Origin: Ramazzottius varieornatus
Lineage: Eukaryota; Tardigrada; Eutardigrada; Parachela; Ramazzottiidae
Assembly: GCA_001949185.1 (NCBI GenBank)
Contig: BDGG01000008.1
Location: 1,361,648 to 1,425,647, forward strand
Length of the DNA stretch: 64,000 nt
Reading direction: 5' to 3'
Part shown: positions 21,723 to 32,508 of the stretch, one piece after another
Position numbering within the stretch: the first letter of the stretch is position 1
Layout of the letters: each line of letters opens with the position of its first letter
The notes under the pieces: generated by a model
What the model was told of the DNA's origin: nothing
The model's input: the letters and a program-made list of their open reading frames with translations, nothing else
Databases searched by the model: none
Made by a program: the position numbers and the translations under genes

Positions 21723-22644
21723 GGACTATTCAGTCGAATTCGTTTGTGTAATTCCCAATCATGCTCCGAGTTTGACGCTTTCGGAATCGTTTTGCATGCG
21801 AGGAAGAAATACAGTTGGAAGTTCGAAATTTTGGAATTAAAGTCTCCACCGGACAAGATTTTAACTTTTATGGAGGAGTGAAACGACTTGTTTGCGCAGT
21901 TTGGGCTCCATTCATGTCGCACAATGTTGACGCTGTTTGTCAGACATTCTTGTCCAGTCTGTCCTTGTCGGCCGCGTTACTAATCAAGCCACAAAGTTTA
22001 TAAGGGTTCACTTTTATTGCGTGTGAGAGGCACATCAAAGGTGATGTTCCTTGCTCTTCTTCTTTCGTTCCCTTCTGTCACTTGACCAGTGAGTAATTTT
22101 ATTGCACTCATTTGCGATTGCCGAAAGGCGGCGTGGGCTCCCTCCCGTCTTCTTCTTGCTTCGTCCTCGTTCTCTGTCCACTGGGTTAATGTTAGTTCTT
22201 GTTCTTCTCTGTGCGGTGTCCATAATGATCAAGATGGGGATTGATTGCTCCTTTGGCTTGTCTGCCTCCTGTCCATATTAACCTGCTGCTTCCTCCTTGG
22301 GACTGACCAATGGCCAGTCCAAGACGGTCGTTAGGCTGCATGGGCGGTGTTCGTGGGTCCAACTTCTCAGGAAAAACGAGGTCGTTAAAAAGACATTATC
22401 CCTTCTTCTTCCTGGTCAACCACGACGGTTTATTCTTCTTGGTTTGTTATTTCGGTCGGCAAAAGTTAACGGTCTACTGTAACTTTCGCATCTGTTCTTC
22501 CATCCGTCATTCCTGAAATCGTTTCTGCCGAATGCGACTTGTTGGATCTGGACGCCCAGATCTCTGTTATCCTATCAGCCAATTACTTTTGCCGTTTTTT
22601 GCATTTAATTCGTAAGAGGTTTTCGTACGAATATCTCAGGGAGA

Positions 22645-24545
22645 ATGGATCGTTTGATGTTGGCTGTGTGCGTATTTGTGATGATACTGGGTTTCGCTTC
22701 GGGGATGGAGAACTCGTCGGACGACTTGGTTTTGCTACATCCGTGCCTTGAACACGAGTATTGGAATAACGGGACTTGCAAGCAGTGCTCGACCTGCATG
22801 ACGGACCAGCAAGTGATCGAAACTTGCTCCACAACAAAAGACACCGTCTGCCGATGCAAAAGGTAAGTTGAAAGCATCCACAATCAAGGTTACGTGTTGA
22901 CAAAAAGGTCCTCGGGAACTTTAACAAGAATGATCGGGCTAGTTCAAATTTCTAATGAAAATTTGTGTTTTGCAGTGAAGGTTACCTAGACTCTGTCAAC
23001 CACATTTGCCGGTCGTGCCGCGAGTGTCCGACGGGTTCCCTCATATCCGTAGGGTGTACGGAGTTCAGCGACACCCAATGCTCTCCTTGTCCCGAAGGAA
23101 CCTTCCACAACCTTGAAAAGAATGTCTGTCAGGATTGCCAAGCGTGTCTGGATGGCGAGGCGGAAGCTGAGGCATGTGGACCTACCTCCGACCGAGTCTG
23201 CGTCAACGGATCCATCGCACGTGAGTTAGTTGACAGATATTTTACTTCAAAAGCTCACAAAAATTATGTAAACTTTTCCGTATTCCTAAACATTTCATTT
23301 TAATCATCGGTGAAGGTTCCCTTTGTGCAGCAGCTGTGTATGCTGGAATCTGCCAGAGGTGCACTAACTGAGTGACTGAGACAATTTTCTACGTAATTTT
23401 TTGTATTCACAGTATCGATAAGCAGCTACTACTTCATGGGTTCTTCGTACAAAATCAATGGAGTCACATCTGGACGTCCGGAACGCCAACAGAGCTCTTC
23501 CCATTTCAAACGCGACAGTCCCGAACAGGGACGGTCTATCATCGTCCGGCCTAAGATCAAAAGCACCTCAGTGGATCCCATCTTTTGCCTTCCACCGGCA
23601 TTCATTATAATCGGTACGAGCAGGCATCCTTTGGTGGCAGAGGGCAACTGAGCCAGAATCTGCTTCTTTGACTTTTGATTAATGAGCATTTCTGAACCTG
23701 GGACCGTCAAGGTCACAGATGGGGGGTAGAAAGACACATCAGCACCATTAGTCATTTTTTGCGGCAGGAGAAGCTATTAGTCCACTGACCTTAATGGCCC
23801 TGGTCATTAATCACCCTGTCCAGCTAACGCAGTATCAATGTCTTACCGGCGTCTTGTGTCCATGATCCATTTAGTACCCGCAAGGTTATCCGCCTATCCC
23901 ATGAATATTTCTGAAACGCTCAAAGAAATTGATCAATAAAAGATGCAGAGAGTTGAGAGTTGGGCAAACATAACGTACGAGATTGCTTTCCCAAGTGACG
24001 CGCGTATCCATTGCAAGAGGCTGAAAGCGTGCGCCAGTCAAAACGACGATCCTGTACGTCTTGTTTACCCCACTCTCAATTCTCTCTGAATAGTTCTCTT
24101 ACAAAACATTCTAACCCCTGTTATGCGTTTTCTTGCAGTGTTGGTTTGCTACGCTGGACTACGGTTTTACGAGAACTCGGTCGACAGGAAAATCTCCCTG
24201 TGCCCGTGGTTTTTAACAGAACCTGCCTCGATCCTCCCGAGAACCGACCTGGAGACCGGACTCCTCCAACCGAACATGACACAAGTACCATCTATTGCCC
24301 AGCCAAGAATCTACCGCCCCTTAGGACCTTCGCTGACTCCACTCCATGTGCCATACGGGCGCTCAGTTTCAACGGTCAACGAAGTTGTCCTTGAACGAGG
24401 AAGGACCGGCACAAATTCCACGAACCGCACCAGCTTGATGAACAGCTTCGGAATGGCTTCTAACGACCGGGAAATGCCTTCTGGACCTATGATGGACGAC
24501 TTAGCTGCTTTCATTCCCGCAGGAATGCTTAATCCCAAACTGTAG
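22645..24545 (+). CDS. TNF-receptor-superfamily-like membrane protein
   Basis: Exons 22645-22862, 22976-23220, 23413-23613 and 24139-24545 join to 356 aa. A signal peptide (MDRLMLAVCVFVMILGFASG) is followed by cysteine-rich repeats typical of TNFR modules: NGTCKQCSTC...VIETCSTTKDTVCRC, then ICRSCRECPTGSLISVGC...DTQCSPC and CQDCQAC...RVCVNG, giving about three CRDs. One transmembrane helix (FCLPPAFIIIVLVCYAGLRF) is created exactly across the third intron. The cytoplasmic tail of about 130 residues has no death domain that I can see. It would act as a cell-surface receptor for TNF-like ligands, analogous to Wengen/Grindelwald; a soluble partner or orphan role is possible. The third intron holds a fold-back copy. 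Confidence 0.75.
23983..24055. repeat. Degenerate fold-back element, AAGTGGCGCACG family
   Basis: CCCAAGTGACGCGCGTATCC and GGCTGAAAGCGTGCGCCAG form mutated arms in the third intron of the TNFR-like gene. Confidence 0.6.
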
Positions 24546-24714
24546 ATTTTCAGCCAATGAATTCACCTGTGATATTTTCATAATTTACTGCCAATATGCC
24601 AGTTTTATTTTCATTCCCGTAGTTTCGTGACCTTCCTCGACACAGACAGCGCATTTGAACTTGTAGTTAAAAACTTTAAGAAAGATTGTGACAACGTCAA
24701 AACCAAAAGAATTA

Positions 24715-27700
24715 CTAATATTCCATATTGTCATCGTCGACCAAAGTACCATCGTTCTTCTCAACGGCATTCTCAACTTCTTTTTCAACTTCCTCCGTGT
24801 TTTCTTTCGCGGCAGCCTTCTCACTAGACTTCACGCCCAACGACTTGAACCCGAATCTTTCCAGTGAGAACGCCCCGCTTTTCTTCCCCTCTCCACCCTC
24901 TTCCTTTTTCGTTCCACTACTTCCCCCATTTGCCTCCCTCTTGCCTCGTCCCCGTTTAGTCGCCGGTTCCCCACTATTCCCCACCTTCCCTCCTGTCGTT
25001 CTCTTCTTCGAATTCTTACCATTCGAACCACTATTCACCTTAGCCGCGCTTCTCTGCATCGTCACTTCCTCCATGGTCGATATACCCCGCAACAGCGGTG
25101 GTACTTCGTCTACAGGCTTCGCAAACGGGTTTGCTCTCTGAGAAGAAGGTATGAGTGTTGGCGTCTCTGGTTCGAATGAGAAAGTTTGTGTCCTCACTGG
25201 TGTGGTAGCTTCTGTGGCTTCGTTGGTATCTTCATTATCATCATTGTCTCCGCTGTTACTGTCGGAAGCTTTAGAATGCGGCCGAGAACCGTTTGTCTGT
25301 TTAGCGGAATAGCCATCACTGCTTGGCTTCGGCTTTTCGTTAGGTCTGTTATGCCGAACGTTATGGGAGGCTAATCTCGACATGTTATGGTTCGACCTAA
25401 TGTCTTCCTCTTCGTCATCACTGTCCAGAAGGCTAGTGGCCTGGTAGTTACGTGAGACGGGAGGTGCCACTACCGGTTTCTGGGTGGTTGGTCGCCGAGT
25501 CACGGGAGCGCGCTTGCTGAGAGGGTCGTTGGCTCTTTCGGCTGGATCATCAAGTACCACTGGACTGCAACGGACATCAACGTGGTATGTTTACGAGAAG
25601 GAATAGAAAAGACGATTTTCAAAAAAGGTTACTTTGAAGGTTTGATGGTGACGGTGGTGGTAGTTGTGTCTTCTTCCTCCTCGTCTTTGATGATAGCGCT
25701 GATCATCTGTTCGAGACGCTCGGCTAGACCGGATTTACCCGTCTTGTCGGCGTACTTCCAGCAAGCTTCCATGTCGCGAGGTGTCGGCATCAGACGAGTC
25801 ATATCTTGCGCGCGGTTCTCGCTGTCGTTCTGACAGTAAAGCTAGCAGCAAAAACAGCCATAATTTTTAGTTAGAAGCTCAGCAAATGAACTCGACCAGG
25901 TCGTTTTCCCAAGTTGCGCACACTTCCAGTCAACATCACTGAAAACATGCGCAACTTGGAAAAACGATCTGTGTTTGTTTGCCGAGCTCCCATTTTTTAT
26001 TAAAAAACCTGAAAAAAGCGAAAGATGGCAGAAAACGAGAGTCACATACAGCGAACATCTTGAGGATGTCAGCGCGGCAAGCGCGAAGTGTCTGTTCGTT
26101 CTTGGGAGGGAACAGTCGATGCATGGAACACTTGGCTTCCAGCCTTTCTACTTCCGTGTTCACATCGGCTTGAAGTAAGTCGAAGGGCAGGAGAATGACG
26201 ACAGGTAAAGGAAGTGTTAGTGGATACCGAGCACCACGACACAAGAAAACTCTGCAAGAAACTAAAACCCTGGTTCTGATCCAACTTTGTCTAACCGGAA
26301 GTGAGTGTCTTGCCTAACATTACGGGAATCTTCATCGAGTGACACCATGAAGTACTTGTCGGTCTTGTTCTTCTGTTTCGCTTCGAGGTCCAAACAGGGC
26401 GACCAAATCTTGCATAAAGGGTTCCTGTAATGGTAAACTCGAACTATGCCGCTGGAGTCCACAATGCAGGGCGAGGACCGGAAGCCAAAGCCCATCCAGG
26501 ATAACGTCGACTTCGGAGAGAGCGGAAGTCGTTGGTCAGCAACGATGACTTCCACTCGACGCTGTCCCATACAGTACATGGAGAAACCCATGCATTGGTC
26601 CCCTAAAAAACTCCAGAAACAACTAAGCAACTTATTCACGGAACCATTCAGGAGATCGGCGAATGACATTTACTCCTACACACACCTGCATACCGATGTG
26701 CCACAGTGAATGTACCACTTACTGAATGCAGGTTGATGATCATTTACGAAACTGTAGCCTCAGGTCGGAAAACCAAAGCCGCTCATCCTTGGATTCACCT
26801 GCATACGACGTCAGTGCAGCAACGCACGAATCGGTGTATGCAGGTGGATGAAAGATGGCGCATGTTGTATACCGGCATAGATTACAAAACTTCCGTTATA
26901 CCTTTTTACCTGTAAAAGTTGGGTCCGCTACGTGGTACGCCAGCATGAACAGCCTTTGCCTCGCCGCAATGGCGACCAACGGACCAGGGTAGGCTAAAGT
27001 GTACTGCTGGTATCCGGAGAAGGTAATGACTCTGAGCATCCTCTTGTTGGTGGCCACATAGCACCATTCATCTCCGAGTGCTATGCCTTCCACCCATTCC
27101 CCGGCATCCAAGTCCAGCGTCCACCTGTCGCGATCAGACGCGGAACCTACCATGTTGAATTGAATCTTGCTGGACTTGACTTCACTGTCGTCGGCTACTG
27201 AAGGTTTCTGCGAGGCGAGGAGGAAACCTTTGTTGTTCATCGTACCCAAGGTGAAGTTCTCCGTGTTGAAGACCTTGAAGCAATATACGGAAAGGTCAAC
27301 AATTAATTACTCTCTAAACAAGAGAATGACTTGGCCTACCTGGATGGAATGATGGTACGCTGCGTTGTGGTAGATCACGTCGATGGACTTCTTCGTTTCG
27401 CCAAAATCGTCCTCCTCCTCGTACATCTTCATGTAGCCCATGTCGTTCCAGACCATGAAACTACTTTGGAGAAACGACGGCGTCGAACCTAGTACATTTA
27501 TACATATGACATGACCCGTCAACTCCAGTCCGACTCGATTTGGTGACTGCAAAGAGTCTTTTATACCTGGCTGGAAGGCTTCTTGCATCGGTGTGCGAGG
27601 TTGATACGGAGGAGCCCGCACAATCTCCCGAGCTCGCGGAACGGCAACGTCACTTTCCAGATCTACATCATCCTCGAAGATGCCGTCCGGACCGTCATCG

Positions 27701-29060
27701 ACGCTTGTCCTCTTTGGTTCAGCGTGGTTGCTGTCTCCTTCGGAATATATCGAAGCCACGGTGGAGACGACCACAGGCTTGGAAGACTCTTTCGCTGCCT
27801 GGAATATCTCGTGCTGCTTCTCGGCACCTGGCACGAACGCTTTCTCGATCAGCGCAAAATGTCCTAAAGAAAAACCACAGTGGATGGATAGTACATGAAA
27901 CCGATAATTGGAAATCAATTTACCATGGTCGTCACTGTAAGCTAAGGAGGCCGCCGACGCGATCGGACTCCATTGCATCCCGCAAATTCTCTTCTGTTTC
28001 GGATGTTTGAACACGTTGACAGCTTTCCTCGAGCTGAAGTTGTACACCACAATTGTGCCATCATTTTGACCCGTGGCGATGTGTGTTCCACACGGCGAGA
28101 AGGCACACAGCCCGACGTCTTCTTTGACAGCAGGATCAGCCAAGGTACCCACGACCTCCCACTTGTCCCGGTTGTACAGCTTCACTTCCTTGGTGTGTGG
28201 AACCGCCAAAAAGGTCCCTGTCTTCGGTGAGAAGGACAGACGAGCAAGGTGCCTGGCAAGGATAAAGTCATTGCATTTGGGCACGACGTTGTCGATGGTC
28301 TTGAGACAAGCGTAGGTCTCTATGTCCCATATCTTGACCGTTCCATCACACCCTAGACATCGTAATGTCGAGTCATGTCATATCATGTCATATCATGCCA
28401 TTACCAAATGACATTCTGAGTTTCTAACTCACCGGAAGAAGCCACGTATTTCCCTTTAGGGTCAACAGCTACGCTAGTTATGGGACCCAGATGACCAACA
28501 CAAGTATGAGTAGTCTCTACCAAGCCTGATTCAACTCCGAAGTGGATGATTCGAAGAATGAAGTCGGCACTTCCGGCCACGATGATCGTACCTTCGACGT
28601 TGGCGGCCAGGCAGGTTACTTCAGCGCTGAAAGAGGCTATGACGGCTTCTTCGCTTCCGTCACTGAGCTTGTAGGATTGGACGAGGTTGGAGGCTGACCC
28701 CACGAAGAAACGACTGCCCTGGGAGATGAACAGATTATGGATTGGGAAATCCAATGCAACAGGTATCAATCAAAGCATCTGACAGCAACCGTGATGTTAC
28801 CCGTGAGCATATGGCAAAGCCTGCCTCTCCAAGGCTGTACGATGTTCCGATGTCGTCGATGCCTTCGAACACCCGGACGTCTCCGTCGGAGCCACATGTT
28901 AGAATGAACCTGGAAGACACATGCGCGTTCGTGGAGCGAAAAGACTGCTTGCTCGTTACACTCGTACACGTGTACTGCGTTGCACTTACTTTCCAGAATC
29001 GTCGATGCAGACGTCGGTGTGACCTTCTCCATAAGCTGTACGCACTCCAGAGATAGGCAT
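24715..29060 (-). CDS. WDHD1: WDHD1 / And-1 / Ctf4 replisome hub
   Basis: Ten exons (28990-29060, 28801-28909, 28433-28718, 27924-28352, 27340-27863, 26910-27273, 26314-26602, 26050-26251, 25633-25841, 24715-25564) sum to exactly 1,110 codons plus stop. The N-terminal WD40 propeller starts GEGHTDVCIDDSG, FILTCGSDGDVRVFEGIDD and includes GCDGTVKIWD. The SepB-type propeller includes SFMVWNDMGYMK and GFGFRSSPCIVDSSGIVRVY, followed by the helical bundle YCQNDSENRAQDMTRLM. Ctf4/And-1 trimerises and links the CMG helicase to DNA polymerase alpha. The last exon is a disordered, Lys/Ser-rich tail. I see no HMG box, which the vertebrate protein has. The intron between 26251 and 26314 uses a GC donor (GTTAG/GCAAGA). 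Confidence 0.92.
25872..25992. repeat. Fold-back element, AAGTGGCGCACG family
   Basis: In the WDHD1 intron 25842-26049: arms CCCAAGTTGCGCACACTTCC and AACATGCGCAACTTGG with the standard flanks CAAATGAACTCGACCAGGTC and TTTGCCGAGCTCCC. Confidence 0.8.
26683..26846. repeat. Two CACCTGCATA / TATGCAGGTG inverted repeats
   Basis: Within the WDHD1 intron 26603-26909 there are two units: 26683-26735 (CACCTGCATA ... GAATGCAGGTTG, imperfect) and 26796-26846 (CACCTGCATA ... TATGCAGGTG, perfect). The same arms lie at 13616-13666. Confidence 0.65.
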
Positions 29061-29433
29061 TCTTGTGCTGAAAAACCGTGAAATCTGGGACAGACGATCC
29101 GAAAGACAAAGGTTCGAGATCAGCTTTGGAAATGGAAAAACAAGATCGCAGAATTCAGTTAGCTGTTGTCGAATGCCGAGTGATCAAGAACACAATCAAG
29201 CGCGCGCTTCTTTAACAGCTATCCGGAACAAAAAGGCGCGCTTTGACAGCTTGTCATGTCAATTTTGCCCCTTGTGGTAGTGAAGACCTAACCGGCGGTC
29301 CGTGCGATGTTCGAGGACATTCTGATGACAGACTCTGTTTTCAACACAACCATTTTGACTGGAAAAACCAAGTGTGATACCCAAGACGACTTTTCTGCTC
29401 CGTACGACGAGCGCCGAATTACCAACGAATAAC

Positions 29434-29439
29434 TTTATT
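29434..29439 (-). terminator. Polyadenylation signal AATAAA of the Gly/Tyr-rich gene
   Basis: AATAAA on the minus strand lies about 230 bp past the stop codon at 29672, and no other gene intervenes. Confidence 0.6.
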
Positions 29440-29671
29440 GCTCGAGTTCGAAAGACATCTGGCTTGTAGATCTAACATCCTTTTGAACAAGCTTCTGTGA
29501 GTCTCCTCCACAGAAAACAGGCTCTCTAGGATAAAACATGTAGCAGATCCCAGGCAAACAAACGTACAATAAAACAGTGAGCTCAACTGAGGTGCGGTAA
29601 GCAACGTAACAATAAAATCTCTGATAGACCACTTTGAAACCAACAACAGCGATCCCTAACACTGAACACCT

Positions 29672-30028
29672 CTACCAAAATCGCCGTCGCCACCCTCCAT
29701 ACCCACCATAGCCGAAAGGTTCATATCCTCCGTAGCCATATCCGCCATAAGGTCCGTAGCCACCCCAGTAGTATCCTCGTCCGAGGTACCCGCGACCTCC
29801 ATAATAGCCTCGCCCGCCGTATAAGCCCCGTCCACCATATCCCCATGCATCCGTACCGAAACCAGCCAGCAAGACAACGAAGACTACCAACAAGCACACC
29901 TGAAATACAAGAAAGCACATGGAGTAGAGAACCACCACACAATGCGTTCATATCAAAGCTGGAAGACGGTTCAAGACCAATATATAGGAAGGATCTCTTA
30001 CCAAAGTAATGTTCGTGGAGAGAGCCAT
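29672..30028 (-). CDS. Gly/Tyr-rich secreted small protein
   Basis: Exons 30002-30028 and 29672-29899 join to 84 aa. It starts MALSTNITLVCLLVVFVVLL, a clear signal peptide divided by the intron. The mature part is almost entirely repeats of YGGRG, YGGYG and GYYWGGYG, ending WRRRFW. Such proteins serve as cuticle components, adhesives or antimicrobial peptides (for example the YGGYG peptides of nematodes); which applies here cannot be told from sequence. A TATA box lies about 145 bp upstream of the ATG and an AATAAA signal follows, so the whole unit is compact. The gene sits between the 5' ends of WDHD1 and SLX9's 3' end. Sequence-based function is only a class assignment. Confidence 0.8.
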
Positions 30029-30172
30029 ATCTGCAGTCCTCACAAGTCGGAAGTCTCACGAATGTCCGTTAAGATTACGGTACAACGGTACAAAAACCTG
30101 TGTGAAGTCAAACAGAAACGAGCGACCCGACCAAAACGAAAAGTGCGGCTGGGAAACTCGGTATATCCCGCT

Positions 30173-30179
30173 TTTTATA
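30173..30179 (-). promoter_or_regulatory. TATA box (TATAAAA)
   Basis: TATAAAA on the minus strand, about 145 bp upstream of the start codon of the Gly/Tyr-rich gene. The position leaves room for a 5' UTR of about 115 bp. A strong TATA box fits a tissue-specific, highly expressed secreted peptide. Confidence 0.5.
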
Positions 30180-30434
30180 CCAGCCGAATTTTTCGTTTCA
30201 CGTATTACTGCTGACGATGCCTGATAGGTCACTTTCGCGAAAAAGTACCGAGTATTTCCAGTTGTTTCATTTGTCTTCACAGAAGGGCAAACCCACTTCA
30301 CGTGCTGGTTTCGAAGAGAGGACTGGAAACAGCATCCGGTAAAGGCCCACGAATAACTGCACATTCCAAATATAAAGGTGCAACACGACACAGCTTTCAA
30401 CAAAAGAACAAAGACATCGGTTTTTCGGAGAAAC

Positions 30435-31547
30435 TTACGGGATACTTGTGGAGTTATCCGCACTGTATAACAGTTTCAAGTGCGTCGAAATTGCGGAAAA
30501 AGGGTTAGACTGGTAATAAGGATCTTTCACCACGGCCTTCATCATCTCGATATTCCACAGCCTGCGAAAGAAAATAGAACATTAATCGAAGGCAAAACAA
30601 GTTTATAAGAAATCGCCATGCGAACTTACTCTTCTGCAGCTCGAGCTTTTTGTTTCTTCATGGGCTTTGCCTTCGCGGAGTTGATGCTGAAAGACAGATT
30701 CACAAGTTAGTTTCGATGAGACGATCTCGATGAAATTCTTTGACGAATAACATACTTAGCTTCTTGCTTCTTTTTCTGCTCAGTACGAACGTCGTCCAGA
30801 AAAGAGGACAAGTCTGTCAAAGCATTCATCATCGGCTGCACGTCGCCGACTACAGCGGTCTTCTCCCTTTTGGTACGGTCCTTCTCTTCCTTCCTTAGCT
30901 GCTGTGTAGTTTCGAATTCTGCATAACAAACTCAAGTTTCGAGGTCCAGCAGAACTAAGCATGAAGTTACAGTATCAGCAAGCAGGGCATGAAAGGTTAC
31001 TAACTTCTTTGCCATAGCTGGTGCTTCAGATCATTCTTCGTTTTCTTCTTCATCTGCGCGTAGGTGGAACTTTTGGCTGAAAGAGTTGTCGCTATCGTAT
31101 TTCGTTCTTCGTAATCCGCAAGCTGCTGCTTCATCAACTGAGAGGTGATCTTCGGTGCGGCCATCAGGACTTCTGGAGTGAAAAGCTGGTCAATGAGCGA
31201 GGTTGGGTCCTAGAAGAATACGGTACAGCTATCATGAACTACGAACTAGCTGCCAATACTAACTCTTGTTATTTTGTACGTGAGCTACATAATAATGATT
31301 ATCTCGCAAAAGATTACGTCCTGGACTGCTTCAGCTTACCTGAGGAGCACCCATCTCCCCGTTCCCGATTTGGTCGTTGGACGGATCTGTAAACAGAAGA
31401 TGGGAAGAGAACAGCGTTAATCCGTCGACCGGAAGTCGATCCTGCGCTAAGCTCTATACAGGCGGCTCACCCGGTAGGGCTCTTACCTGCTTGCTCCTTC
31501 GACTTCAAACACTGGAACTTTCGTCGTAGCTTCCGTACTTTACCCAT
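30435..31547 (-). CDS. SLX9: Ribosome biogenesis protein SLX9
   Basis: Six exons (31487-31547, 31340-31386, 31005-31209, 30756-30918, 30630-30686, 30435-30561) sum to 219 aa with all phases matching. It starts MGKVRKLRRKFQ, then FTPEVLMAAPKITSQL, the basic helix KKKTKNDLKHQLWQRKFETT, the block EKTAVVGDVQPMMNALTDL that parallels VVVGDLHPLRDALPEL of human SLX9 (FAM207A), and a C-terminal helix PYYQSNPFSAISTHLKLL. SLX9 is a nucleolar factor for small-subunit (40S) maturation and export. A gtaagt-like donor overlaps the stop region, but the ortholog length supports ending here. No oddities beyond very small exons (47 and 57 bp). Confidence 0.85.
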
Positions 31548-31826
31548 GACGCCTTCTGATCAGCTTTATGAAGAGTCAAAGATTGAACACATCGGTAACA
31601 AGCGCCTTTAGTATACCGCCAATACGTCCGCTGCTGGCAGATCACTGGGATCCCTTCTGGATGCCGTTTGTCGTGCAGATCTAGACCAAAATCTCTGAAC
31701 AAACCCCGGATGCACGATGACGGGAAGAGGGGCACGGCTAAGTCAGAGAGGATGATTGAAGACGTAGGTCGTAGGAAGTCTGATTCTTGAATCTGCGACA
31801 GAAGAAATGCACCGGAAGTACTAACT

Positions 31827-31944
31827 TACTGTATACTCTCCCGAAATTCACGTACGTCCCTCCATTCAGAGTGTAAAACTAGACGGTAAGACCCCAATGA
31901 TTTGAGAGTCAGTGACGTCGTGAATTTCGGGAGAGCATACAGTA
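31827..31944. repeat. 118-bp MITE-like inverted repeat
   Basis: Arms TACTGTATACTCTCCCGAAA (running on into TTCACG) and the inverse CGTGAATTTCGGGAGAGCAT (ending ACAGTA) match nearly perfectly over 26 bp, with a 65-bp middle. It lies between the divergent SLX9 and MOCS2 genes. No coding capacity; no second copy seen here. Confidence 0.7.
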
Positions 31945-32154
31945 CCATTACAGGCTTTAACCTGCGACGTCGTTCGCGCTATTCAGCAGCGACTGGCGGC
32001 TCGAAAGCTGGTTACAAACAACAGCACACAGGTTGAGACAGCTGACTGGAATAATTGCCAGATTGTTGTTGTTTTCTTAATGGTTTTGATCCTGTCTGTG
32101 GAAGTTCCGATTTCCGAAGTACGCTTGGTATGCTTCGCACCTTACGACGATGTC

Positions 32155-32495
32155 ATGGAACTTACTGTAAAGTTCTTGGCGTTGGCAAAAGACTTGACCG
32201 GAAGAGACGAATGCAAGCTTGTCTTGGATCGATCAGACATCACGGTGGAACAACTTCTGGACCAGATCTTCACAGCCTTTCCTCGGTAAGTAGGTACCGA
32301 CATTCCATCTCCGAAACTGTGCTGAGATCTCTCACGATGACACATGCTGATGCACTTTAAAGGTTAAAAGAAATCCGCCGGCAGTTCATCTTGGCGCTGA
32401 ATCTTGAATATCTCAACCTCGACAATCCTTCCGAAGTGATATATTTGGGACCCGGCGACGAGCTAGCGGTTCTTCCTCCCGTCAGCGGAGGCTAA
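32155..32495 (+). CDS. MOCS2A: Molybdopterin synthase small subunit (MoaD-like)
   Basis: Exons 32155-32285 and 32363-32495 join to 87 aa, the normal MoaD length. It is a beta-grasp ubiquitin-like protein, MELTVKFLALAKDLTG ... FPRLKEIRRQFILALN ... LGPGDELAVLPPVSGG. The diglycine at the very C-terminus is the site thiocarboxylated by MOCS3 to donate sulfur to precursor Z in molybdenum cofactor synthesis. The ATG at 32155 is chosen because family members begin at this strand; an in-frame ATG further upstream at about 32080 would add a hydrophobic leader. The MOCS2B start codon lies 13 nt after the stop, so both subunits are probably read from one mRNA. Confidence 0.9.
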
Positions 32496-32508
32496 CTCCT
32501 TTCGAAAT

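Larger units (their letters stand above)
20678..22644. other. 2-kb spacer with fold-back elements, no gene seen
   Basis: This contains the 205-bp element at 20792-20996 and fold-back copies at 21578-21722. The remainder (about 21000-21540 and 21900-22600) shows only short, unconvincing ORFs. A 5' UTR or promoter of the TNFR-like gene is expected near 22500. Confidence 0.45.

Noticed and set aside
24728-25141. Plus-strand ORF of Ser/Phe repeats opposite the WDHD1 tail
   Set aside because: It is the antisense of Lys/Glu-rich codons of WDHD1, which read as Phe/Ser on the other strand.
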